Shown here piece by piece: positions 19,748 through 29,210 of a stretch of 64,000 nt of DNA (position 1 is its first letter; each line of letters opens with the position of its first letter). The stretch is taken from positions 1 to 64,000 of the forward strand of contig JAFLUG010000003.1 of assembly GCA_022508885.1 (NCBI GenBank), written 5' to 3'. Under the pieces are notes generated by a model, which saw only the letters and a list, made by a program, of their open reading frames with translations, searched no databases and was not told the origin of the DNA. The position numbers and the translations under genes are program-made. The DNA is from Oscillospiraceae bacterium. GTDB lineage: Bacteria; Bacillota; Clostridia; Oscillospirales; Ruminococcaceae.

Positions 19748-22339
19748 ATGGAAAAGGAAACTGAAAAAATATCCCCGATGTTAAAGCAATATCTCGAAAT
19801 AAAATCAAACTATTCGGGATATATTTTGTTTTTCCGCTTGGGCGATTTTTACGAGATGTTCTTCGAGGACGCCGTGCTGGTGTCGCGCGAGCTTGAGCTT
19901 GTGCTTACGTCGAGGGCGGGCTCGCCCATGTGCGGAGTGCCGTATCACAGCAGCGAGGTGTACATAAAAAGGCTGATAGAAAAGGGCTTTAAGATAGCTA
20001 TCTGCGAGCAGCTCACCGATCCTAAGACGACAAAGGGGCTCGTAGAGCGCGGCGTTATCCGCCTTGTAACGGCGGGTACGGTCGTAGAAGCATCGATGCT
20101 TAACGAGGACAAAAACAACTTTATCGCAAGTATTTTCGTTGAAAGTGATGGAGTGGGAATGGTCTTTGCCGATATCTCCACGGGAGAGATAAACGTTTTT
20201 GAAAAGCACGGCAAAAACCGCGAAGCCGAGATAATTTCCGAGCTTGCGGGATTTTCCCCTGTTGAGATACTGATAAATCAGGATTTTCTTGACCTTAAAG
20301 AGGTCTCCTCGTTTATTTCCCGGAACCTTAAAAACAGCTCGTGCGAGCTTTGCGACTCAGAAAAGTTTGACAGCTCGGACATCTCGGTCCTCACAGCCCA
20401 GTTTGAAAGCACGGGAGGTTTGGATGATCTCGGCATTGCTTCGATGCCGCTTGTGCAAAAGGCGATGTGCGCGCTTTTCAGATATGTAGGCGAAACCTAT
20501 AAGCAAACGGTAAAGCGTTTTACGTCCGTATCCGTGCATACCGAAAATGAATATATGGATCTCGGCTTTACGGCTCGGCGAAATCTCGAGCTTAATGAAA
20601 CCATGCGCACGGGCGACAAGCGCGGAACGCTTTTGTGGGTATTAAACAAGACCGTTACGTCAATGGGAAGAAGGCGGCTGAGTTCGTGGATAGAGCGTCC
20701 GCTTTGCTCTCACGCGAAAATTCTCGAAAGACTTGACGCGGTAGAGGAGCTTACCAAAAACTCGGCTGCGCTCGCGGATTTAAGAGAAGCGCTGAAGGGT
20801 GTTTACGATTTAGAGCGTCTGTTGTCGAGAATAGCGTACAAAACCGTAAATCCCCGCGAGATCTACGCAATGGGTAAGACTCTCGCGGCTATCCCGGCGG
20901 TAAAAACGGAATTAAATGCGCTTAATTCACGTTTATTGAAAAAGCTGAACAGTGAGATAAGCGAGATATCAGACGCGCAGCGGCTTATTGAAAACTCGAT
21001 AGCCGACGACCCGCCCGCAAACATAAAGGACGGCGGCGCGATAAAAGACGGCTTTAACGAGGAGATAGACAGGCTTCGTTCTGTCGCGGGCGGCGCTGAG
21101 GGGATCCTTCGGGAAATAGAAGCCCGCGAGAGGGACAAAACGGGAATACGCACTCTCAAAGTCGGCTACACGCGCGTTTTCGGCTATTATATCGAGGTCT
21201 CAAACAGCTTTAAGGATAAAGTTCCCGCGCATTATGTAAGAAAACAGACTCTCACAAACGGCGAGCGTTTTATAACCGACGAGCTTAAGAAGATCGAGGG
21301 CGAGATACTCGGGGCAAATGAAAGGCTTTTAGCTCTCGAACAGTCGGTTTTCGCCGAGATACGCGAGTTTATTGCTGCAAAGCTTGTTGAGATACAGCAG
21401 ACGGCAACGGCTTTGTCGCAGACGGACGCGCTTTGTTCTTTCGCGCAGGTATCGCTTGAAAACGGCTATACAAAGCCCGAGATAACGCTTGAAAGCGTGA
21501 TAGACATAAAGGACGGGCGTCATCCGGTCATTGAAAACATTCTTGTTGATAACCAATTTACGCCAAACGACGTTTATCTCGACAATTCGGACAGCAGTCT
21601 TCTTATAATCACGGGTCCGAACATGGCAGGAAAGTCTACCTTTATGCGCCAGACGGCGTTAATTGTGCTTATGGCGCAGATCGGTTGTTTTGTTCCCGCG
21701 GGATACGCGAAGATAGGCGTTGTGGACAAGATATTTACACGCGTCGGCGCTTCCGACGACCTCACCGCGGGTCAGTCTACCTTTATGGTGGAAATGAACG
21801 AGGTGTCGGATATCCTCAAAAACGCGACCAAAAACAGTCTTGTCATTCTTGACGAGATAGGACGCGGGACCTCGACCTTCGACGGAATTTCAATAGCGAA
21901 ATCCGTAGCGGAGTATATCGTTGAAAAAATTGGCGCAAAAACTCTCTTTGCCACTCACTATCATGAGCTTATATCAATGGAAAAGGAATATAAGGGCGTA
22001 AAGAATTTCAGCGTTGCTGTTATAAAGCGCGGCGACGAGATAAAATTCCTGCATAAGATAATTCCGGGAGGCACCGACGACAGCTACGGAATAGAGGTGG
22101 CAAAGCTCGCGGGACTCCCGAATAAGGTCGTACAGCGGGCTAAAGAGGAGCTTAAGGAGCTTGAGATAAGCGGAAAGGTAAAGCTTGCCGAGGCAATTGA
22201 AAACGGGCGCGAAAACCAGATAAATCTTGTCGCGGTAGAAGAACAGAACGCTCTCGCACGTCTGCGCTCGGTGGATATAAATACTCTTTCGCCAATGGAC
22301 GCGCTTATGTTTATAAAGGAATTAAAGGAGACATTGTAA
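19748..22339 (+). CDS. mutS: DNA mismatch repair protein MutS
   Basis: SPMLKQYLEIKSNYSGYILFFRLGDFYEMFFEDA; TGPNMAGKSTFMRQTALIVLMAQIG; DEIGRGTSTFDG; start at MEKETEK. Confidence 0.98.
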   Translation: MEKETEKISPMLKQYLEIKSNYSGYILFFRLGDFYEMFFEDAVLVSRELELVLTSRAGSPMCGVPYHSSEVYIKRLIEKGFKIAICEQLTDPKTTKGLVERGVIRLVTAGTVVEASMLNEDKNNFIASIFVESDGVGMVFADISTGEINVFEKHGKNREAEIISELAGFSPVEILINQDFLDLKEVSSFISRNLKNSSCELCDSEKFDSSDISVLTAQFESTGGLDDLGIASMPLVQKAMCALFRYVGETYKQTVKRFTSVSVHTENEYMDLGFTARRNLELNETMRTGDKRGTLLWVLNKTVTSMGRRRLSSWIERPLCSHAKILERLDAVEELTKNSAALADLREALKGVYDLERLLSRIAYKTVNPREIYAMGKTLAAIPAVKTELNALNSRLLKKLNSEISEISDAQRLIENSIADDPPANIKDGGAIKDGFNEEIDRLRSVAGGAEGILREIEARERDKTGIRTLKVGYTRVFGYYIEVSNSFKDKVPAHYVRKQTLTNGERFITDELKKIEGEILGANERLLALEQSVFAEIREFIAAKLVEIQQTATALSQTDALCSFAQVSLENGYTKPEITLESVIDIKDGRHPVIENILVDNQFTPNDVYLDNSDSSLLIITGPNMAGKSTFMRQTALIVLMAQIGCFVPAGYAKIGVVDKIFTRVGASDDLTAGQSTFMVEMNEVSDILKNATKNSLVILDEIGRGTSTFDGISIAKSVAEYIVEKIGAKTLFATHYHELISMEKEYKGVKNFSVAVIKRGDEIKFLHKIIPGGTDDSYGIEVAKLAGLPNKVVQRAKEELKELEISGKVKLAEAIENGRENQINLVAVEEQNALARLRSVDINTLSPMDALMFIKELKETL

Positions 22340-22386
22340 CGTCAAATTCAGTTCGATCCGCCAAGACAACGTTATACCGAAGAACG

Positions 22387-22481
22387 AATTTCAAAAAGCG
22401 TAAATTTTTTCTCAAGAAAAAATTTACGCGGTTCTCACTTAGCGTCAGCTCAGCTGACGCTAAGTGATGAATTTTGAAATT
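22387..22481. repeat. Palindromic MITE-like element in mutS-mutL intergenic region
   Basis: Terminal inverted repeats AATTTCAAAA/TTTTGAAATT enclosing two perfect 15-bp-arm palindromes (22398-22429 and 22436-22466). Confidence 0.65.
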
Positions 22482-22500
22482 ATTTAAATAAGGAGCCAAG

Positions 22501-24435
22501 ATGCCGAAAATAAATCAGCTTGACAAAAGCGTTTACGAGCTTATCGCGGCGGGCGAGGTTATAGAGCGCCCGTCGTCCGTGATAAAGGAGCTTTGCGAAA
22601 ACTCAATAGACGCGGGCGCGGCGGCGATAAGCGTTGAGATAAAACGCGGCGGAATTTCATATATGCGCGTGACCGACGACGGCTGCGGTATTTCCTACGA
22701 GGATATGCCGCTTGCCTTTATGCGCCATGCCACAAGCAAGGTGCTCACAGCAGACGACTTGGAGAATATAAACACGCTCGGATTCCGCGGGGAAGCTTTA
22801 GCGTCCGTAAGCGCCGTGTCAAGGGTAGAAGCGATAAGCCGCAGAGCAGTGGACAAGCTTGGAGTTTCGTACAAATTGGAGGGAGTGACCCCCACCGAAT
22901 ACGATAAGATCGGCTGTGCAGAGGGCACGACAATAATAATCCGCGATCTGTTCTACAATACTCCCGCAAGGCTTAAATTCTTAAAAAAAGACGTTACCGA
23001 GGGCAACTACGTCTCAAATGTTGTTGAAAAGCTCGCGCTTTCTCATCCCGACATTTCGTTTCGCTTTATACGCGACGGAAAACAGACGTTGTTCACATCG
23101 GGCGACGGGAGCTTTTACAGCGCTATCCGCGCAGTCTTCGGAAAACAGTTTGCGGCGTCGGTCATTCCCGTAGAAAATATCTACCGCGAGATCGGTGTGA
23201 CCGGCTATGTAAGCTCGCCGCTTTTTACAAAATCAAACCGCACAATGCAGAATTTTTTTATAAACGGCAGAAGCGTAAAAAATCCCATTTGCTGCGCCGC
23301 TCTTGAAGAAGCATTCAGAAACGGCATTATGGTCGGAAAATTCCCCGCCTGTGTTTTGTGCGTAAATTTAGACCCTGCGCTGCTTGACGCAAATATTTCC
23401 CCCGCAAAGACCGAGGTGCGCTTTTCAAACGAAAAGGCGGTTTTCGACGCGATATATGTTGCTGTAAAAAACGCGCTGACGGGTTATGATGAAAGCCGGG
23501 AAATAAAGCTGTCAAATGAGAAAAGCGACGAAGACAAGACCCTGACCGTTCCTATCCCAACCGCCCGTGTTTCATCGGGAAACGAGCTTTATTCCGTTCC
23601 GAAACCGGAGCCTGCTCCAGAAAGCTTTTACAAAAAGCCATACGAGGAAACAAAAGCCGTACAGCCCACTCTTTCGGGAAATGAAATTAAATACGATGAT
23701 GATAATACAGAGCCAAAACCCGAGCCGCGGATAGTACACGATATCCAGCCGAATTTAAGCGGATTTTCTTTTCTTTCGGAAAAGTCTTTTGAAAAGCGTG
23801 AGCAAAAATCCAAAGGTTTTTCCGAGACCGACGCCGCGGTAAATCAGCCTGAAGATGCTGAAACATACGCGGATATCCGGGTCATAGGCGAGCTTTTCAA
23901 AACATATATCCTCTGTGAAAGCGAGGAAACGCTTATCCTTATTGACAAACACGCGGCGCACGAGAGGATAAATTTCGAGAGGTTCAAACGCGGAACAGAT
24001 ATTCACGGTCAGCTTCTGATAGAGCCGTGCGAGGTGTTTTTGAGCGCGGAGGAGTTTGAGGCGGTAAAGTGCTTCAGGCAAGAGCTTGAAAACGTCGGCA
24101 TAATCGTAAGGCTCGATGATGACGGAAAGGCGTATGTCGAGGGTGTGCCTCAGTCGCTTGAGGGGTGCGACCCCGAGGATCTGCTTCAGAGCGTGGCGGA
24201 AACTCTCGTTTCCGGTAATAATAACGCTGAGGGCGCGCTGTTTGACGATGTGCTGCATACAATGGCTTGTAAAGCGAGCATACGCGCGAATGAAACGCAG
24301 AGTATAGCAGAGCTTACATACCTTGCGAAAATGGTCTTGCGAGATAAAAATATCCGCTATTGTCCTCACGGAAGGCCTGTGATAACGCAGATATCCAAAC
24401 GTCAGATAGAGAAATATTTCGGGAGAATACAGTAA
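22501..24435 (+). CDS. mutL: DNA mismatch repair protein MutL
   Basis: IAAGEVIERPSSVIKELCENSIDAGA, TLGFRGEALASVSAVS, C-terminal ACKASIRANE...CPHGRPV. Confidence 0.98.
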   Translation: MPKINQLDKSVYELIAAGEVIERPSSVIKELCENSIDAGAAAISVEIKRGGISYMRVTDDGCGISYEDMPLAFMRHATSKVLTADDLENINTLGFRGEALASVSAVSRVEAISRRAVDKLGVSYKLEGVTPTEYDKIGCAEGTTIIIRDLFYNTPARLKFLKKDVTEGNYVSNVVEKLALSHPDISFRFIRDGKQTLFTSGDGSFYSAIRAVFGKQFAASVIPVENIYREIGVTGYVSSPLFTKSNRTMQNFFINGRSVKNPICCAALEEAFRNGIMVGKFPACVLCVNLDPALLDANISPAKTEVRFSNEKAVFDAIYVAVKNALTGYDESREIKLSNEKSDEDKTLTVPIPTARVSSGNELYSVPKPEPAPESFYKKPYEETKAVQPTLSGNEIKYDDDNTEPKPEPRIVHDIQPNLSGFSFLSEKSFEKREQKSKGFSETDAAVNQPEDAETYADIRVIGELFKTYILCESEETLILIDKHAAHERINFERFKRGTDIHGQLLIEPCEVFLSAEEFEAVKCFRQELENVGIIVRLDDDGKAYVEGVPQSLEGCDPEDLLQSVAETLVSGNNNAEGALFDDVLHTMACKASIRANETQSIAELTYLAKMVLRDKNIRYCPHGRPVITQISKRQIEKYFGRIQ

Positions 24436-24452
24436 CGCAGAAAGGTTGTTTT

Positions 24453-25409
24453 GTGAATAAGATAATCGTTGTTTGCGGACCTACCGCGTCGGGCAAGACC
24501 GCGCTGTCCGTTGAGCTTGCGAAAATATACGGCGGCGAGGTCATCTCCGCCGACAGCATGCAGATATACACCGATATGGATATCGCCTCGGCAAAGGCGA
24601 CCGCCGAAGAACAGCAGGGGATACCGCATCATCTCATGGACTTCCTTGACCCGTCCGAAAGCTTTTCCGTAGCGGATTATGTCAAGCTATGCAAAGAGAA
24701 GGCGGACGAGATACTCGGCAGGGGGAAAATCCCGATAATATGCGGCGGAACGGGGCTGTATATCAGCTCGTTTGTCGATAATCTGACGTTTGACGAAAGC
24801 GGGCAGGATCATGAATTTCGCGAGGAAATGCGCAGATTTGCCGAAGAAAACGGCGCGGCGGCGCTTCTTGAAAAGCTGAGGGAGGTCGACCCCGAAACCG
24901 CCGGAACGCTTCATGAAAACAATCTCGGAAGAGTGATCCGAGCGCTTGAAGTATACAAAACCACGGGACATACGATATCCGAGGCGAAAATAAACTCAAG
25001 GAAAAATCCGTCACCGTATGAATTTATTATGATAACGCTTGATTTCGCTGACCGCGAACAGCTTAAAACCCGTATAAACAGACGAGTAGATGAGATGATG
25101 GAGCGCGGACTTGTAGAGGAAGCGCGTATCTGCTTTTTGCAGGAAAACCGCCCTACCGCCGCTCAGGCAATAGGCATAAAGGAGCTTTATCCATTCTTCC
25201 GCGGCGAAAAACCGCTTGAAGAATGTTTGGAAGAGCTTAAGCTTCGTACACGGCAGTACGCTAAAAGACAACTGACATGGTTTCGGCGGGATGACAGAAT
25301 TCACAAACTTATCATTGAAAGCGGTGATGGGATTTGTGAAATTGTTACAAAAGCAAGGCTGATAATTGACGACAATTTACAGAAATTGGAAAATCCCGCG
25401 TCAAAATAG
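24453..25409 (+). CDS. miaA: tRNA dimethylallyltransferase
   Basis: VVCGPTASGKTALSVELAK, ISADSMQIYTDMDIASAK; GTG start at 24453 preferred over the upstream track start. Confidence 0.96.
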   Translation: MNKIIVVCGPTASGKTALSVELAKIYGGEVISADSMQIYTDMDIASAKATAEEQQGIPHHLMDFLDPSESFSVADYVKLCKEKADEILGRGKIPIICGGTGLYISSFVDNLTFDESGQDHEFREEMRRFAEENGAAALLEKLREVDPETAGTLHENNLGRVIRALEVYKTTGHTISEAKINSRKNPSPYEFIMITLDFADREQLKTRINRRVDEMMERGLVEEARICFLQENRPTAAQAIGIKELYPFFRGEKPLEECLEELKLRTRQYAKRQLTWFRRDDRIHKLIIESGDGICEIVTKARLIIDDNLQKLENPASK

Positions 25410-25609
25410 GAAAAAATTTTAAAATTTGTTGCATTTTTATGAAAAAAACTCTAAAAATTATAAAAAAAGTATAGAATTTTTTGAAAGAATATGTTATACT
25501 GTATCTATATAGTTGGGGAGTGTCTGCTTTTTTACAGACGCAATGACGATGAAACGCGGTTTTCCTTTGGAACTTCCGCTTTCAATACAGAGAGAAAAGG
25601 TGATATAAT

Positions 25610-25855
25610 ATGGCAAAAGACATCAATTTACAGGACGTTTTCCTTAACCAGGCGCGTAAGGATAAGATCCCCGTTACTATCTACATCACAAACGGGTTTC
25701 AGTTTAAGGGGATCGTAAAGGGGTTTGACAACTATACTGTCATTCTTGATACCGACGGAAAGCAGAACTTGATCTACAAGCACGCTATTTCCACTATCAC
25801 GCCGTTTAAACCTGTTTCGATACTTGACGCTTATGATAAGGGCGACGAGGTGTAA
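25610..25855 (+). CDS. hfq: RNA chaperone Hfq
   Basis: [42 protein letters not shown]...[10 protein letters not shown]. Confidence 0.97.
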   Translation: MAKDINLQDVFLNQARKDKIPVTIYITNGFQFKGIVKGFDNYTVILDTDGKQNLIYKHAISTITPFKPVSILDAYDKGDEV

Positions 25856-25887
25856 GCTCTCTTTCTGACGCGGAGGTGAGCTTTTAG

Positions 25888-27099
25888 GTGAATTCAGCTT
25901 GGACAAGGGCTGTACTGTTTATTGTTTCGGCTTTTGTTATTCTTGTCGCGGTAGGACAGATCTTCTTTGTCGGCGGCAGCTCGGTCAAAACCGAAACTGC
26001 GCTCAGCTATAATTTCGATGAGGAGATCCCGTTCGAAGCGGTGTTTTTGCGCGATGAGGCCGTTGTGTATGACAACAGTACAGGTATCCTGTGCTACGAA
26101 TACGCGGACGGTATAAAGGTCGGGAAAAGCACGGTTATCGCGAGACGTTATAAGAACAGCTCGGATATCGCGTATAAGCGCGAGGTCGAACAGCTCGAGA
26201 CCCAGATAGAAATGCTTGAAGACGCGGAAAAGCTTTTGGGAACCGATAATTCTCAGCTTGAGGCTATTTCCGCCCAGATAAATGAAAGTCACTCGTCTAT
26301 AATAGACAGTATAGCCGGCGGCGATTTCGCGGGCGCGTCTCAGTACAGAAATAATTTACTGTGCGCGATGTGCAAGCGTGAGATCACCCTCAAGGAAAGT
26401 GACGGATATGATGAAAAAAAAGCGTCGTTAAGGCGCAGGATATCCGAGCTTAACGCGCGTATTTCCGGCGGACTTTACGATGTATACGCGGGCGGCGCCG
26501 GGTATTTTGTCAGCAGCGCCGACGGCTATGAGGGCGAGTTTGGCTATTCCGACATTGATCTTCTGACCGAAACTATGATCAACGGAATTGTTGAAAATCC
26601 GTCAAAATCCACAAACCCATATATAATCGGAAAGCTTGTTTCGGATTATCACTGGAGAGCGGCGGCGGTTATTGAAAAGGAAAAGATGTTTGGGATAGGC
26701 TCGGGTTCGGAGGTTGTGGTCCGCATAGGCTCAAGCTCGAGACTTATAAATGTCGATGTTATTTCAATAAGAGACTGTTCGGACGGAAAGGCCATTTACG
26801 TTTTTGAGTGCGATAATCTTGTTTCGGAAACTATGTCCTCGCGTACCGCAAGCTTTAAGCTGGTGCTGAAAAGCTACGGAGGACTTCGCGTTTCAAGAAG
26901 CGCGCTTCGTGAAAATGAAAGCGGCGAGCTTGGGGTTTATGTAAAACGTGACAATACGCTGTTGTTTAAGAAAGTCAGCGTTGAATACTGGGGCGAGGAT
27001 TACGTTATCTGCAGACAGGAGACGGGTGACGATTATCTTAAGCTTTATGACAGCATTGTTGTCGAGGGCAAGGAACTGTACGATGGAAAGATTGTGTGA
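25888..27099 (+). CDS. HlyD-like periplasmic adaptor/membrane-anchored protein
   Basis: N-terminal TM, lipoyl-like/coiled-coil/beta-barrel arrangement; located before yggS-sepF. Confidence 0.65.
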   Translation: MNSAWTRAVLFIVSAFVILVAVGQIFFVGGSSVKTETALSYNFDEEIPFEAVFLRDEAVVYDNSTGILCYEYADGIKVGKSTVIARRYKNSSDIAYKREVEQLETQIEMLEDAEKLLGTDNSQLEAISAQINESHSSIIDSIAGGDFAGASQYRNNLLCAMCKREITLKESDGYDEKKASLRRRISELNARISGGLYDVYAGGAGYFVSSADGYEGEFGYSDIDLLTETMINGIVENPSKSTNPYIIGKLVSDYHWRAAAVIEKEKMFGIGSGSEVVVRIGSSSRLINVDVISIRDCSDGKAIYVFECDNLVSETMSSRTASFKLVLKSYGGLRVSRSALRENESGELGVYVKRDNTLLFKKVSVEYWGEDYVICRQETGDDYLKLYDSIVVEGKELYDGKIV

Positions 27100-27787
27100 G
27101 GCGGACTTTCCCGATATCCGTGAGAACTACGGGATTATCCGCGAGAATATAGACAAGGCCATGGCTTTGGCAAACCGCCGCGACGAGGTCAGGATAATGG
27201 CGGTTACAAAGACGGTGCCGCCCGAAAGGGTGAATTATGCGGTGGAGCTGGGCGTTAAGCTGCTTGGCGAGAACCGTGTTCAGGAATACCTTGAAAAGCG
27301 CGATAGCTACGCGAAAGCTGAGGTCCATTTCATAGGCGGGCTTCAGACAAACAAGGTAAAGTACATTATAGATAAGGTTTCAATGATCCACTCCGTTGAC
27401 AGCGTGCGTCTGGCGGAAGAGATAGACCGCCGCGCCGCGCAGCACGGAAGGATCATGGATATACTCGCCGAGATAAATATAGGCGAAGAAGAAACAAAAG
27501 GCGGAATTTCGGCGGAGAAGGCAAAAGACTTCTGCGGGGAAATTTCGCGGTTTGAAAACGTTAGGCTGAGAGGCCTGATGACAATTCCGCCCGCGGGCTG
27601 CGGGGAGGAAGTTTTCGCGCGCATGCAGGAGCTTTTTGAAACCATAAAGGCTTCGCAAAACGGGGGGCTGTTTGACATGCTTTCGATGGGAATGTCGGGA
27701 GATTATCAGGCGGCGGTTAAGTACGGGGCAACCATTGTCCGGATAGGGTCAGCGCTTTTCGGGCAAAGGAAATATGCAATACATTAA
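27083..27787 (+). CDS. YggS family PLP homeostasis protein
   Basis: ENRVQEYLEKR, HFIGGLQTNKVKYI, LSMGMSGDYQAAVKYGATIVRIGSALFG; start at 27083 overlapping upstream gene. Confidence 0.95.
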   Translation: MERLCEADFPDIRENYGIIRENIDKAMALANRRDEVRIMAVTKTVPPERVNYAVELGVKLLGENRVQEYLEKRDSYAKAEVHFIGGLQTNKVKYIIDKVSMIHSVDSVRLAEEIDRRAAQHGRIMDILAEINIGEEETKGGISAEKAKDFCGEISRFENVRLRGLMTIPPAGCGEEVFARMQELFETIKASQNGGLFDMLSMGMSGDYQAAVKYGATIVRIGSALFGQRKYAIH

Positions 27788-27810
27788 AAATAATTGGGAG
27801 GAAATTAAAA

Positions 27811-28251
27811 ATGGCAGGATTTTTTAAGAATTTGTTTGGGGTGGCTGAAGAAGGAGAGGGATTTGTAGATTACGAAAGCGAGTCCTATGACACCTCTTCG
27901 AGCGCTGTAACAAACGAAGAGGCATACTCTTCATACAGCGAGCCCAAGCCTTACACAAGCACTTCAGGCTCCAAGTTTGTAAATATCGGCACGGGAAGCG
28001 CTTCGCCGGCTAAGATCAAAATTCTCAAGCCCAAGAGCTATGAGGAGGTAATTGAGGTAGCCGTTGACCTTATCCGTGAGGGAACCGTTATTTTCATCAA
28101 TCTTAACGGACTTTCCAACGATATCTGCATAAGGATCGTAGACTTTATGACAGGCGTTACGGCGGCTTTCCAGGGCGACATCAAAAAGGTTGACGCGTAC
28201 TGCTATGCGGCGGCTCCGAAGAATGTCGATCTCATTGACACCATTGATTAA
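27811..28251 (+). CDS. sepF: Cell division protein SepF
   Basis: Acidic N-terminus; SYEEVIEVAVDLIREGTVIFINLNGL...RIVDFMTGVTAAFQGDIKKVD. Confidence 0.94.
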   Translation: MAGFFKNLFGVAEEGEGFVDYESESYDTSSSAVTNEEAYSSYSEPKPYTSTSGSKFVNIGTGSASPAKIKILKPKSYEEVIEVAVDLIREGTVIFINLNGLSNDICIRIVDFMTGVTAAFQGDIKKVDAYCYAAAPKNVDLIDTID

Positions 28252-28256
28252 GCTCT

Positions 28257-29027
28257 ATGCCGTTTGAATTAACAGAAGATGAGCGTTATCTGTCCGCGCA
28301 TATATCCGATTTGATATCTCTTAGCCTCAGGTCGGGAGTTCCGCGCTTTTCGGCTTTTCTCAATGAGAGAGAGGCGGCGATAGCGGCGGAAACGGCGCGG
28401 GCGGAGGGCGCAATTCCTGTGTTTTTCGGAGGGTATGAAGGAGCTTCAAGGACGGTGTGCGGTTTTTTCGAGAGCACTTACGGCGAGGATTTTGCCGGTG
28501 ACGCGAAAAACGGACTGTTTCCCATACGCGTTGTTTCGTTTGCTTTTCGTGAGCGCGATAACCTTTCCCACCGCGATTTTCTCGGGGCGATCATGTCCTT
28601 GGGGATAAAGCGCGAGACCGTGGGGGATATTGTTGTTAACAAAGGCGGCGGGGCGGTGTTCTGTTTGGAAGCCGAGGCTGATCTGATACTTGGAATAACA
28701 AAAATCGGAAATGTCGGGGTCTGCGCTGAGGACAAGCTGACTGTACCGATCGAAAAGCCCGAGCCGGTCAGATTTACGGCGAGCGTGCCGTCTATGAGGC
28801 TGGACTGTATTGTAGGCGCTTGTACAAATGCATCAAGGGATAAATCCGCTTCGCTCGTTAAAAGCGGGCTCGTCAGTGCGGATTTTTCGGTGTGTCTTGA
28901 AGTAAGTAAAACCGTGGCCGAAGATTCTGTGCTCTCGATAAGAGGGTACGGAAAATTTAAGGTGTCGAAAATTGTCGGAGTGTCAAAAAAAGGACGCATT
29001 CGTGTAGAAATCGAAAAATACGTTTGA
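28257..29027 (+). CDS. YlmH-like RNA-binding S4 domain protein
   Basis: HRDFLGAIMSLGIKRETVGDI and C-terminal S4 domain; position after sepF. Confidence 0.9.
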   Translation: MPFELTEDERYLSAHISDLISLSLRSGVPRFSAFLNEREAAIAAETARAEGAIPVFFGGYEGASRTVCGFFESTYGEDFAGDAKNGLFPIRVVSFAFRERDNLSHRDFLGAIMSLGIKRETVGDIVVNKGGGAVFCLEAEADLILGITKIGNVGVCAEDKLTVPIEKPEPVRFTASVPSMRLDCIVGACTNASRDKSASLVKSGLVSADFSVCLEVSKTVAEDSVLSIRGYGKFKVSKIVGVSKKGRIRVEIEKYV

Positions 29028-29085
29028 TGATTTCTCTTCATTAGGTTTGCGCTTTATTGACGGAGAGTAAGTAAAAGCTGTTTTT

Positions 29086-29121
29086 ATAGGAATTGCAGGC
29101 AGATATGACTGCAATTCCTAT
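29086..29121 (+). promoter_or_regulatory. Perfect inverted repeat in leader upstream of divIVA
   Basis: ATAGGAATTGCAG...CTGCAATTCCTAT. Confidence 0.55.
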
Positions 29122-29129
29122 GAGAACGG

Positions 29130-29158
29130 ACCGGGCTCTGCCCGGTGTGTTTTTTTGT
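29130..29158 (+). terminator. Intrinsic terminator/attenuator upstream of divIVA
   Basis: ACCGGGC-TCT-GCCCGGT followed by GTGTTTTTTTG. Confidence 0.75.
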
Positions 29159-29210
29159 TATAAAAGCATAATGGCGCGTTTCGCGTGAATAATTTGGAAG
29201 GAAGTTTTAA

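Noticed and set aside
29028-29210. Possible T-box riboswitch for ileS
   Set aside because: Conserved T-box sequence (AGGGTGGNACCGCG-like) not present; only two simple hairpins seen.
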